Shown in pieces: positions 8,413-15,748 of a stretch of DNA of 64,000 bases. Both the position numbers and the translations under genes were made by a program. The number at the start of each line of letters is the position of its first letter. Within the stretch, counting starts at the first letter, position 1. Location: contig CATOTC010000001.1 of the NCBI GenBank assembly GCA_951812975.1, positions 806,001-870,000 of the forward strand. The letters run 5' to 3'. The notes under the pieces were generated by a model, which was not told where the DNA came from, searched no databases, and worked only from the letters and a program-made list of their open reading frames with translations. The stretch is from an uncultured Acidimicrobiales bacterium (GTDB taxonomy: Bacteria > Actinomycetota > Acidimicrobiia > Acidimicrobiales > Aldehydirespiratoraceae).

Positions 8413-8670
8413 CTAGTCGTGTTGTTCAACGGGTCCGGCCGCAGCCCGACGACGGGCACGGGAACGGACGGGGACCGCAACAAAGCGCGCTGCGCCGATC
8501 GCGATCAGGGCGACACCCGCCAATACGACGGGATCGATGTCTGCCAGAGATTCACCGGCCAACACGATGGCTCCCGCCGCTGCGAATGTCAGCGCGGCCA
8601 CCAACGACAGCAGATCGACAGACGTCGTCTTGGGTTGTCCGGAACTCTCCACAGTTGATTCTTCGTCCAT
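8413..8670 (-). CDS. Small two-helix membrane protein downstream of pspC-like gene
   Basis: An 85-residue protein: a polar N-terminus of about 17 residues, a hydrophobic helix (LLSLVAALTFAAAGAIVLAG), a short loop, a second helix (PVVLAGVALIAIGAARFVAV) and a basic tail. Its start lies 11 bases after the stop of the PspC-domain gene, so it is probably in the same operon. Function unknown; small membrane proteins next to PspC proteins are common in actinobacteria. Confidence 0.7.
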   Translation of the reverse strand: MDEESTVESSGQPKTTSVDLLSLVAALTFAAAGAIVLAGESLADIDPVVLAGVALIAIGAARFVAVPVRSRARRRAAAGPVEQHD

Positions 8671-8681
8671 GATCCTGTTCC

Positions 8682-10337
8682 TTATCGCTGCTGGGTCGGG
8701 TACCGCACCACTCGGACCTGCCCCACACCGATCTCAACATTGAGTTCGAGGTCGTGCTGGCGGTGGGTGCTGTGCGCCACTTCCAGTCCGACACCCTTTT
8801 CGACGCGGTCGTAGCCAATCCTGCCGAAATCGGAGTACGGACTATCCCCACAAAGTGCCTTCTCGTCTCTGAAGTCCGGTATCTCCTCGTCGACCCCATA
8901 GCGATAAATGGCGGTGACGCAGTAGAACCGCCCGTGTTCAATTCTCGGCACATCCACCTGCTTGATGGTCACGTATTCGCCACCACGGATCGTGCCGACA
9001 CCGATACTGGCGTTGGTTCGAACCTTCAGATCTGCCGGGACTTTAATGATGACTTCACCCATGGTGAGACGAATGTCGTGGTCGATGGCCGCTCGTCCGG
9101 TCGACTGCAATGAGTCGCGGTCCAGCGACCTCAGGTCCACGATCAGGCTGCCGATCCCATGCTTGACGTCGCGATCCAATGAACTCACGTCTTCGGGCAC
9201 GGTCTCGACGTCGCCGAACCCCGACCACCACGAGGTGTCTCTGCCTGAGAACACAACAAGTGGGACCAGCAGCAACACGCCGAGCACGATGAGCGGCCAG
9301 TTCCTGCCGACGAAGACCGACACCAACAGACCCACAGCAACGACCAGCAGGGCAACGGCAAAGAACTCACCTAAGAGCACCCGCTCGATATCGAGTCGAT
9401 CCAACAGGATTGCTCCGCCCGTGAGCACGAGCAGGGCGGCGAGAGTCAGGAAGGTGACCGTTGACTGACCACGACGTTGAGAGCGGCGCTCGGCTCTGCG
9501 GTCACGCCAACTCGCCTTGGGTTCGGGCGGTTCGGACGGCGGGTCCCCTAAGTTCACCCCCGGCCACTCCGAGCCAGCCGCCGAGGGAGGTGGCGGCACC
9601 ACATTTTCAGTCGGTGCCGCGAGCGGCTCGGCCGGAGTGTCCAGGGGGGGCGCCGATCGGCGGGGCCAGAAGACCAGCCCAATACCGGCGACAATCAAAG
9701 CAAGCGCCAAATACGGCGCTGAGCTCGATACTCTCTCAATCACCTCAAAAAGGTTGCGACTCAAAACTGCAGTGATGGCCAGGCCCGCCGCGATCAAGCC
9801 GATGCCTGCGAGGTTTCGGAACCGGCGGGGCGCACCGCTTCGCAAGGCATTGGCAAGGATGCTGCCCGAGTCATCAAGCGGCACGACCAGCCAGCTCACC
9901 AGATAGATCACCGGTCCGACGCCGCCAACAAAAGTGAGAACGATGAAGCCGATGCGAACGATCACGGGATCAATGCCGAAGTAGTCCCCGAGTCCGCCGG
10001 CTACACCGGCAACCAACCGATCATCTCTACTACGCCGAAGAGCAGGCCAACGAAACTTGCGCTTCGGTCGGGTTTGTTGGTCGGAAGACTCTTCGGACTC
10101 AGTCCCGCCAGGCGGCGGATCCTCTGAGTTCTCCTCGGGCCCGCTGTCCTCCACCTCTGGTTCTTCTGTCGAGTCGGACGCGGACTGGTCTGGTTCTTCT
10201 GTCGAGTCGGCCTCAGTCAGCTCTGTTTCTTCCGTTGGGTCGCCCGCGGTCTGGTCTTCAGCTGTTGGCTCAGCCTCGGTCTCCTCTGAGTCGTCGGAGA
10301 GGGATTCCTCCGGATCCGCGGAAGGGTCTTTGGCCAT
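8682..10337 (-). CDS. PspC-domain membrane protein with LiaF-like C-terminus
   Basis: About 551 residues from the ATG at 10337; the frame stays open to 11105 but that part overlaps the divergent kinase and reads as low-complexity shadow. Layout: a very acidic, repetitive N-terminus of about 95 residues (Glu/Ser/Asp-rich), a basic patch, then a PspC domain (DRLVAGVAGGLGDYFGIDPVIVRI and following helices), several further membrane helices, and a soluble C-terminal beta domain resembling the LiaF/toastrack fold (LTMGEVIIKVPADLKVRTNASIGVGTI). Related proteins sense envelope stress. The divergent gene encodes a histidine kinase that also begins with a PspC domain, so the two probably form one sensing system. 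The acidic N-terminus is unusual. Confidence 0.85.
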   Translation of the reverse strand: MAKDPSADPEESLSDDSEETEAEPTAEDQTAGDPTEETELTEADSTEEPDQSASDSTEEPEVEDSGPEENSEDPPPGGTESEESSDQQTRPKRKFRWPALRRSRDDRLVAGVAGGLGDYFGIDPVIVRIGFIVLTFVGGVGPVIYLVSWLVVPLDDSGSILANALRSGAPRRFRNLAGIGLIAAGLAITAVLSRNLFEVIERVSSSAPYLALALIVAGIGLVFWPRRSAPPLDTPAEPLAAPTENVVPPPPSAAGSEWPGVNLGDPPSEPPEPKASWRDRRAERRSQRRGQSTVTFLTLAALLVLTGGAILLDRLDIERVLLGEFFAVALLVVAVGLLVSVFVGRNWPLIVLGVLLLVPLVVFSGRDTSWWSGFGDVETVPEDVSSLDRDVKHGIGSLIVDLRSLDRDSLQSTGRAAIDHDIRLTMGEVIIKVPADLKVRTNASIGVGTIRGGEYVTIKQVDVPRIEHGRFYCVTAIYRYGVDEEIPDFRDEKALCGDSPYSDFGRIGYDRVEKGVGLEVAHSTHRQHDLELNVEIGVGQVRVVRYPTQQR

Positions 10338-10466
10338 GGGACCATTGTGAAGCAGTCTGACGGCTCCACAAATGGGGGATGACCCTGAACTTTCCCTGAG
10401 CCGACCCCGAGAATTCGGGGTTGTCCCCCATGTGCATGGCAAGCGCTTCGTGCCATCATCAAGACC

Positions 10467-11636
10467 ATGAACCGGCACCCACGAGCCCTGCCTGCACGGT
10501 CTGACCGCAACCGGATCATCGGCGGCGTGTGCGGAGGGATCAGTGAGCGCCTCGGTATCGACGTGACGCTCATCCGGCTGGCTTTCGTCGTGCTCACCCT
10601 GGCATGGGTCGGAGTGCCCATCTATCTGCTGGCCTGGCTCTTGTTGCCGCGGGCCGACCCGGGCGGGCCTCCCGCAGCGGCCGTCCCCGCATCGACGGTG
10701 ACGAGGCGTGCACTGGGGTTGGTGTTGGCTGTGTTCGGCACGGTGCTGTTGGCACGCCACCTGCGGGTCACACTGCCTGATGCATACATCTGGCCCGCCC
10801 TCTGCGCTGCTCTCGGAGTCGGCGTGGTGGTGTGGAGGGTTCAGCCGATTGCGGCAGTCGGCAGGGCGTTCGCCGTTCGGATGGCAGGCGGGACGATCCT
10901 GGTCGCCTTCGGGATCGGGGTGCTGGTGGCGGCCAACCTCTCGTTGTGGGTGGTGCTCGACGGGCTGCTGTCGACGGTGCTGGTTGTCGGAGGGCTGGCT
11001 CTGATCCTCGGACCCTGGGTGGCAGTGTTGGTGCGCGACCGACGCGCTGAGCGCCAACAGCGGATCCGTGCCGACGCACGCGCCGAAGTAGCAGCGCACC
11101 TGCATGACTCGGTCCTGCAGACTTTGGCTCTGGTCCAGCGTTCAGACGATCCGGCCCACATGTCGGCTCTGGCGCGGCGCCAGGAACGGGAGCTGCGGGG
11201 CTGGCTCTACGGCGAGCGTTACGGCGAGAAGTACGGTCCCGGCCCGCAACAGGCCACGTTGAAGGTTGCTGTGGAACATCTAGCCGGCGTGGTCGAGGAT
11301 CGTCATGGCGCGATGATTGATGTGGTCGTCGTCGGCGATGCCACCCTCGACGCGGCGACGGAGTCTCTGGTGGCTGCGACAGGTGAGGCCATGACCAACG
11401 CTGCGAGATGGTCCGGCCGGTCCGACATCGGCGTCTATGCAGAGGCGACCGACGACCAGGTGGAGGTCTTCGTCCGTGACCGTGGCGTCGGTTTCGACCC
11501 GGAGACTGTCGGCGACGACCGCCACGGAATCCGCGACTCGATCCGGGGCAGACTGCAACGAGTCGGCGGAGACTGTGAGATCATCAGCTCCCCCGGGCAG
11601 GGCACCGAAGTCCGGCTCTGCCTGTCACGCACGTAA
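10467..11636 (+). CDS. PspC-domain sensor histidine kinase (NarL/LiaS class)
   Basis: A 389-residue kinase. Residues about 9-60 form a PspC domain (RIIGGVCGGISERLGIDVTLIRLAFVVLTL), followed by four or so further membrane helices to about residue 190. The HisKA_3-type dimerisation region carries HLHDSVLQTL, with His213 as the expected phosphoacceptor (HDxxxQ). The ATPase domain follows with an N box (EAMTNAARWSG), DRGVGFD and a C-terminal HGIRDSIRGRLQRVGG. Such kinases sense membrane stress and normally have a LuxR-type response regulator next door. None is adjacent here; the regulator at 45695-46348 is the best candidate. It is divergent from the PspC membrane protein with 129 bases between starts. 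Confidence 0.9.
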   Translation: MNRHPRALPARSDRNRIIGGVCGGISERLGIDVTLIRLAFVVLTLAWVGVPIYLLAWLLLPRADPGGPPAAAVPASTVTRRALGLVLAVFGTVLLARHLRVTLPDAYIWPALCAALGVGVVVWRVQPIAAVGRAFAVRMAGGTILVAFGIGVLVAANLSLWVVLDGLLSTVLVVGGLALILGPWVAVLVRDRRAERQQRIRADARAEVAAHLHDSVLQTLALVQRSDDPAHMSALARRQERELRGWLYGERYGEKYGPGPQQATLKVAVEHLAGVVEDRHGAMIDVVVVGDATLDAATESLVAATGEAMTNAARWSGRSDIGVYAEATDDQVEVFVRDRGVGFDPETVGDDRHGIRDSIRGRLQRVGGDCEIISSPGQGTEVRLCLSRT

Positions 11637-11721
11637 CTGCAGCCCCGGCCCTGCGCAGCTTTGGTGGTCGGGTACCGCTGGGGTACGTTTGGATGCCGAG
11701 GCCCGACCTCAAGGGGGGAAC

Positions 11722-12546
11722 TTGCGAATCGAACCGCTCAACGACACGATCGGGGCGTCGGTCAGCGACATTTCGCCTGCTGATCTGACCGAGGCCGAGG
11801 TCGCCGGAGTTCTTCTGGACGCACTGGAGCGGTTCGGTGTGCTGGCGTTCAGGGGCCTGTTCATCTCCGACGAGCAGCAGGTCGCTTTCAGCCGACATCT
11901 CGGCGAGGTTGAGATCCTGCCGGTTCCGGGGCTCGAACATCGGGAGATCTTCACGGTCTCGCTCGATCCCGAGAAGGCTCTCAGCGCCGAGTACCTCAAG
12001 GGCACGTTCCACTGGCACATCGACGGAGCCACCGACGACATTCCCAACAAGGCCACCATGCTCAACGCACTCGAGGTGTCGGCCTCCGGCGGCGAGACGC
12101 AGTTCTGCAACACCTACGCAGCCTGGGAGGCACTGCCTGAGGATCAGAAGACCCGCTGTGCGGACTTGAGGGTGCTCCACAGCTTCGCAACCGCGCAACG
12201 GCGCGTCTACCCCGATCCCAGCGAGGACCAGGTCGAGTTCTGGGAGCAGCGACCGTCCAAGGTTCAACCGCTGGCCTGGACTCACCGCTCCGGCCGTACC
12301 TCGCTGGTGCTCGGCGCGACGGCCTCGCATGTGATCGACATGAACCCCGATGAGAGCGCTGAGCTCATCGAGCACCTCGAGGACTGGACCACCGATGAGC
12401 GCTTCCGCTACCAGCACAGCTGGGAGACCGGCGACCTGGTGCTTTGGGACAATCGGGGCACGATGCACCGGGCGCTCCCCTATGCCGCAGACTCCGGGCG
12501 GCTCATGCACCGCACCACCATCGTGGGCGACGAGCCGTTCGCCTGA
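11722..12546 (+). CDS. TauD/TfdA family Fe(II)/2-oxoglutarate dioxygenase
   Basis: About 274 residues from a TTG at 11722 that follows a strong AAGGGGGGAA ribosome-binding site; the longer open frame overlaps the kinase gene. The protein begins RIEPLNDTIGASVSDI, typical of the family. Metal ligands: FHWHIDGA gives HxD, WDNRGTMHRALPY gives the distal His, and GRLMHRTTIVG the 2-oxoglutarate Arg. It probably hydroxylates an acidic or aromatic substrate, releasing sulfite, phenol or similar; the substrate is unknown. It precedes two short-chain dehydrogenases on the same strand, suggesting a small catabolic operon. Confidence 0.88.
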   Translation: MRIEPLNDTIGASVSDISPADLTEAEVAGVLLDALERFGVLAFRGLFISDEQQVAFSRHLGEVEILPVPGLEHREIFTVSLDPEKALSAEYLKGTFHWHIDGATDDIPNKATMLNALEVSASGGETQFCNTYAAWEALPEDQKTRCADLRVLHSFATAQRRVYPDPSEDQVEFWEQRPSKVQPLAWTHRSGRTSLVLGATASHVIDMNPDESAELIEHLEDWTTDERFRYQHSWETGDLVLWDNRGTMHRALPYAADSGRLMHRTTIVGDEPFA

Positions 12547-12577
12547 TGGTCACTCCCAGCAGATTTCAGCAGGCACG

Positions 12578-13552
12578 ATGAGCGAGTCCTCAAGTCTCGA
12601 CGGCCCCTCCAGTCTCGACGGCCCCTCCAGTCTCGACGGCCCCTCCAGTCTCGACGGCCCCTCCAGTCTCGACGGCCCCTCCAGTCTCGACGGCCCGTTC
12701 AGTCTCGACGGCAGAGTGGTGTTGGTCACCGGGGCCAGTCGAGGCGTCGGCGCGGCGACTGCAGTTGCAGCCGCGGCCCGTGGCGCCCGGGTGGCCTGCG
12801 TGGCCCGTTCAACGGACGCGGCACCGAAACGGATTCCCGGCACGATCGACCAGACGGTCGCCGAAATAGTCGAAGCCGGGGGTGAGGCGCTGGCAATTCC
12901 GGCAGATCTCACCTCGCCGGACGACATCGCCCGCACGGTCTCGATGACAGTCGATCACTGGGGCCGCCTCGACGTGCTCGTCAACAACGCCGCGGTCACC
13001 TTCGTCGGCGACGTCGGCGTCGAATTGAAGCGCCACGATCTGGTCATGGCCATCAACGTTCAGGCACCCCTGCTCTGCGTGCGGGCCGCGCTGCCGCATA
13101 TGCGCGCGGCAGGCCGCGGCCGAATCGTCAACCTCTCGTCGCAGGCAGCGCTGCGCCCGGTGCCCGGACTCATGTCCTACGGCATGTCGAAACTCGCGCT
13201 TGAGCGGATGACCACCGATCTGGCCCGCCAACTGGTCCGCGACCGGATCGCGGTCAACTGCTTCCGCATCGACATCCCGGTGGCGTCGGAGGGCACGCTG
13301 GCCAATATGGGAGACGTCGACCTTTCAGACTGGGAGCCCACCAGCGTGCCCGCCGAGGGAATCCTCTGGATGGTCGAGCAGCCCGACGAATACTCGGGCT
13401 ACTGCGAGTCGATGTGGGAGCTGCGCCATCGGGAGGGAATCATGGCTACCCGGGCTGAGCGGGAGTTCGCCAAGAAACCGCCGCTCCAGTTCCTCCAAGG
13501 GCTCCACGACGTCGACACCGACAACGCCTTCGCCCGCAGAACGGAACCCTGA
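12578..13552 (+). CDS. Short-chain dehydrogenase with N-terminal hexapeptide repeat
   Basis: A 324-residue SDR. After MSESS the protein has SLDGPS repeated, seven SLDG units in all, the last one running straight into the normal SDR first strand (SLDGRVVLVTGASRGVGAATAV). Cofactor motif TGASRGVG, then NNAA, the catalytic Ser in VNLSSQAAL and YGMSK. The tail from about residue 230 differs from classical SDRs (DIPVASEGTLANMGDVDLSDWEP...). The repeat looks like expansion of an 18-base unit that copied the coding sequence just before the Rossmann strand. If translation instead starts within or after the array, the repeat would be untranslated, but no good alternative start is visible. Confidence 0.85.
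   Translation: MSESSSLDGPSSLDGPSSLDGPSSLDGPSSLDGPSSLDGPFSLDGRVVLVTGASRGVGAATAVAAAARGARVACVARSTDAAPKRIPGTIDQTVAEIVEAGGEALAIPADLTSPDDIARTVSMTVDHWGRLDVLVNNAAVTFVGDVGVELKRHDLVMAINVQAPLLCVRAALPHMRAAGRGRIVNLSSQAALRPVPGLMSYGMSKLALERMTTDLARQLVRDRIAVNCFRIDIPVASEGTLANMGDVDLSDWEPTSVPAEGILWMVEQPDEYSGYCESMWELRHREGIMATRAEREFAKKPPLQFLQGLHDVDTDNAFARRTEP
12593..12712 (+). repeat. In-frame 18-bp tandem array (seven units) in SDR gene
   Basis: The unit AGTCTCGACGGCCCCTCC is repeated perfectly five or six times, with the last two junctions altered (CCGTTC, then into AGAGTG). Because the unit is 18 bases, copy-number change keeps the frame and adds or removes SLDGPS. Confidence 0.97.
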
Positions 13553-13556
13553 CCCT

Positions 13557-14300
13557 ATGGCTGAGGTTGAACTATCAGGCCGAGTGGTGCTCGTCACCGG
13601 GGCAGCATCGGGAATCGGTGCGGCCTGCACGGCCCGCTATGCAGCTCACGGCGCCACGGTCATTGCGACAGACGTCGACGATGCCGCAGGCAAGCGCCTC
13701 GCCGCAGACACAGGCATCCGCTACCGCACACTGGATGTGGCCGACCCGGCGCAGTGGGCGCTGCTGGCCGAAGAACTCGAGGCCGACCCGGGTCGACTCG
13801 ACGTGGTGCACCTCAACGCCGGAATCCGACAGGGGATCGGCGACATCACCGAACTCGACGACGATGCCTACCAGCGGATCATCGGGATCAACCAGCACGG
13901 AGTGTTCTACGGGATCCGAGCAACCGTAGGACTGCTCGAACGGACCGGGGGCGGCAACGTCCTGGTCACCGCGTCGAGGGCATCGCTGGGACCACTGGCC
14001 CAAGACTTGGGCTATGTCATGTCGAAACACGCTGTGGCCGGACTGGTGCGCAGCGTCGCCGACGACCTAAGAACCCGCGGTGTCCACATCAACGCCATCT
14101 GCCCGGCAACGGTGGACACCGGTTTCGTCGGCGGCCATCGAGCCCGTCTGGAGGCCGCCGGCATCGAAGTGATGGACCCTGAGGAGGTGGCCGCCGGAGC
14201 TATGACCGTTCTCGGATCTGACCTTGTCGGCCAGTGCTTCGTGCAGTTGGCGGGAAAGCCGCCGGAGCCGTTCAAATTCACGGCGGTGCCCGGCCGTTAG
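13557..14300 (+). CDS. Short-chain dehydrogenase/reductase
   Basis: A classical 247-residue SDR: TGAASGIG for NAD(P), DVDDAAGKR consistent with an Asp choosing NAD, LDVADPAQW, LNAGIRQG where NNAG normally sits, Ser in VTASRASLG and the YVMSK active-site pair. It starts four bases after the preceding SDR gene stops, so both are one operon with the TauD-type dioxygenase. It ends in convergence with the amidohydrolase gene; the two overlap by four bases (14297-14300). Substrate unknown. Confidence 0.9.
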   Translation: MAEVELSGRVVLVTGAASGIGAACTARYAAHGATVIATDVDDAAGKRLAADTGIRYRTLDVADPAQWALLAEELEADPGRLDVVHLNAGIRQGIGDITELDDDAYQRIIGINQHGVFYGIRATVGLLERTGGGNVLVTASRASLGPLAQDLGYVMSKHAVAGLVRSVADDLRTRGVHINAICPATVDTGFVGGHRARLEAAGIEVMDPEEVAAGAMTVLGSDLVGQCFVQLAGKPPEPFKFTAVPGR

Positions 14301-15616
14301 GCGCTGGCCTTCTCGGCGCCCGAACCCGCTGAGGCATCACCCATCTTCGCCCAGCGGGCCTGCATCTGCTCCGGTGTCAGCTTCTCGCGGTCGCTCATCG
14401 CCTTGATGCTGACGTCATGTCCCGCCGAGGCGGCACGCAGCGCGCCGACTGTGGCCTGGTCTCGGGGCACATGGGTGAACGGGTCGAAGGAGTACCAGCG
14501 CATGGCATTGGTGTGGGTGATCTTGGCCACCTCATCGGGCGTCACCGCGGCCTCGGTCATCACCCGGGCCAGTTCCTCGGGGGCGCCGGGCCAGGCTGAG
14601 TCGCTGTGGGGGTAGTCGCACTCCCAGCTGATGTTGTCGACGCCGATCTCGTGGCGCAACTGAACCCCTGTGTGGTCGGAGATGAAGCAGGTCAAGAAGT
14701 GCTGACGGAACACATCGCTCGGCAGCAGATCGCCGAAGTCCTGACCTGTCCAGAGGCGGTGCATGTCGTAGGTGCGGTCAACCCGCTCAAGGAAGTAGGG
14801 GACCCAGCCGGTGCCGCCCTCGGACAGGGCGATGCGGATGGTCGGAAACTCCTTGAGCACACGCGACCACAACAGGTCGGCGGCCGCTGATTGAATGTTC
14901 ATCGGCTGAAGCGTGATCATCACGTCCGCGGGAGAGTCCGGCGCAGGAAAGCAGAGTTCGCCCGATGATCCGAGGTGGATCGACAGCACGGTGTCGGTGT
15001 CGCACACCGCGGTCCAGAGTGGATCCCAGTACGGGTCGTGGAAGCTCGGATACCCGAGCGCCGCCGGGTTCTCGGTGAAGGTGAGCGAGTGGCAGCCCTT
15101 CTCGGCCACGCGGCGCACTTCGGCGGCGCACTTCTCTGCGTCCCAGATCACCGGCAGCGCCATCGGAATGAACCGGCCCGGGTGGGCCCCGCACCACTCA
15201 TCAATGTGCCAGTCGTTGTAGGCCCGCACCAGGGCCAAGCCGAAACCCTCGTCCTCGACTGCGAAGAGACGGGCCGCGAACCCGGGGAACGAAGGGAAGT
15301 TCATCGACGACAGAACCCCGCCCGCGTTCATGTCCTTGACCCGTTCATCCACCAGGAAGCAGCCCGGACGGATCTCTTCGAGGGACTGCGGCTCCACGCC
15401 GTACTCCTCTTTGGGGCGACCGGCCACTGCGTTGAGCGCCACGTTGGGAACTTCGACCTCGCCGAACCGCCAGACGTCGGCTCCGTCGGCGCGGCGAACG
15501 ATTCGGGGGGCCTCGGCCTTGTAGCGTTCGGGCAGATGGGCCTCGAACAGGTCGGGTGGCTCGATGATGTGATCGTCCACGCTGATAAGGATCAAGTCTT
15601 CAGCTCTGATCGACAT
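14297..15616 (-). CDS. Amidohydrolase-family protein (ACMSD-like)
   Basis: A 439-residue TIM-barrel metal hydrolase of the amidohydrolase_2 type. It begins LILISVDDHIIEPPDLFEAHLP, where DDH replaces the HxH of strand 1, as is common in this subgroup; a His-containing LSIHLGSSG and the ECDYPHSDSAWPG near the C-terminus supply further ligands. Relatives decarboxylate or hydrolyse aromatic and semialdehyde intermediates. It is convergent with the SDR operon and divergent from the sulfatase, with 132 bases to the sulfatase start. The last 15 residues (SAGSGAEKASA) are a low-complexity tail. Confidence 0.88.
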   Translation of the reverse strand: MSIRAEDLILISVDDHIIEPPDLFEAHLPERYKAEAPRIVRRADGADVWRFGEVEVPNVALNAVAGRPKEEYGVEPQSLEEIRPGCFLVDERVKDMNAGGVLSSMNFPSFPGFAARLFAVEDEGFGLALVRAYNDWHIDEWCGAHPGRFIPMALPVIWDAEKCAAEVRRVAEKGCHSLTFTENPAALGYPSFHDPYWDPLWTAVCDTDTVLSIHLGSSGELCFPAPDSPADVMITLQPMNIQSAAADLLWSRVLKEFPTIRIALSEGGTGWVPYFLERVDRTYDMHRLWTGQDFGDLLPSDVFRQHFLTCFISDHTGVQLRHEIGVDNISWECDYPHSDSAWPGAPEELARVMTEAAVTPDEVAKITHTNAMRWYSFDPFTHVPRDQATVGALRAASAGHDVSIKAMSDREKLTPEQMQARWAKMGDASAGSGAEKASA

Positions 15617-15748
15617 GGTGACTCCTCAGACAATCGCCCGGAACTACCGGACGCGCCTTGCCAGAGGGTAGTTTCTGCGCGGTGGCAGCCGCGCATTGCG
15701 GTTGCGGATTCAACTGAGAGTCGTCCTGTCAGCGGCAGGTGAGAACGA

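Noticed and set aside
8248..8658. 136-codon plus-strand frame in the gap after the enoyl-CoA hydratase
   Set aside because: Overlaps the small membrane protein on the other strand, includes the dispersed repeat and is Arg/Gln-rich noise.
10338..11105. N-terminal extension of the PspC-domain gene into the kinase gene
   Set aside because: The extra 256 codons read as Gln/His/Pro/Arg-rich noise opposite kinase motifs; the ATG at 10337 gives a sensible protein.
12593..12712. Tandem array considered as a CRISPR array
   Set aside because: Units are contiguous with no spacers and lie in frame in a gene.
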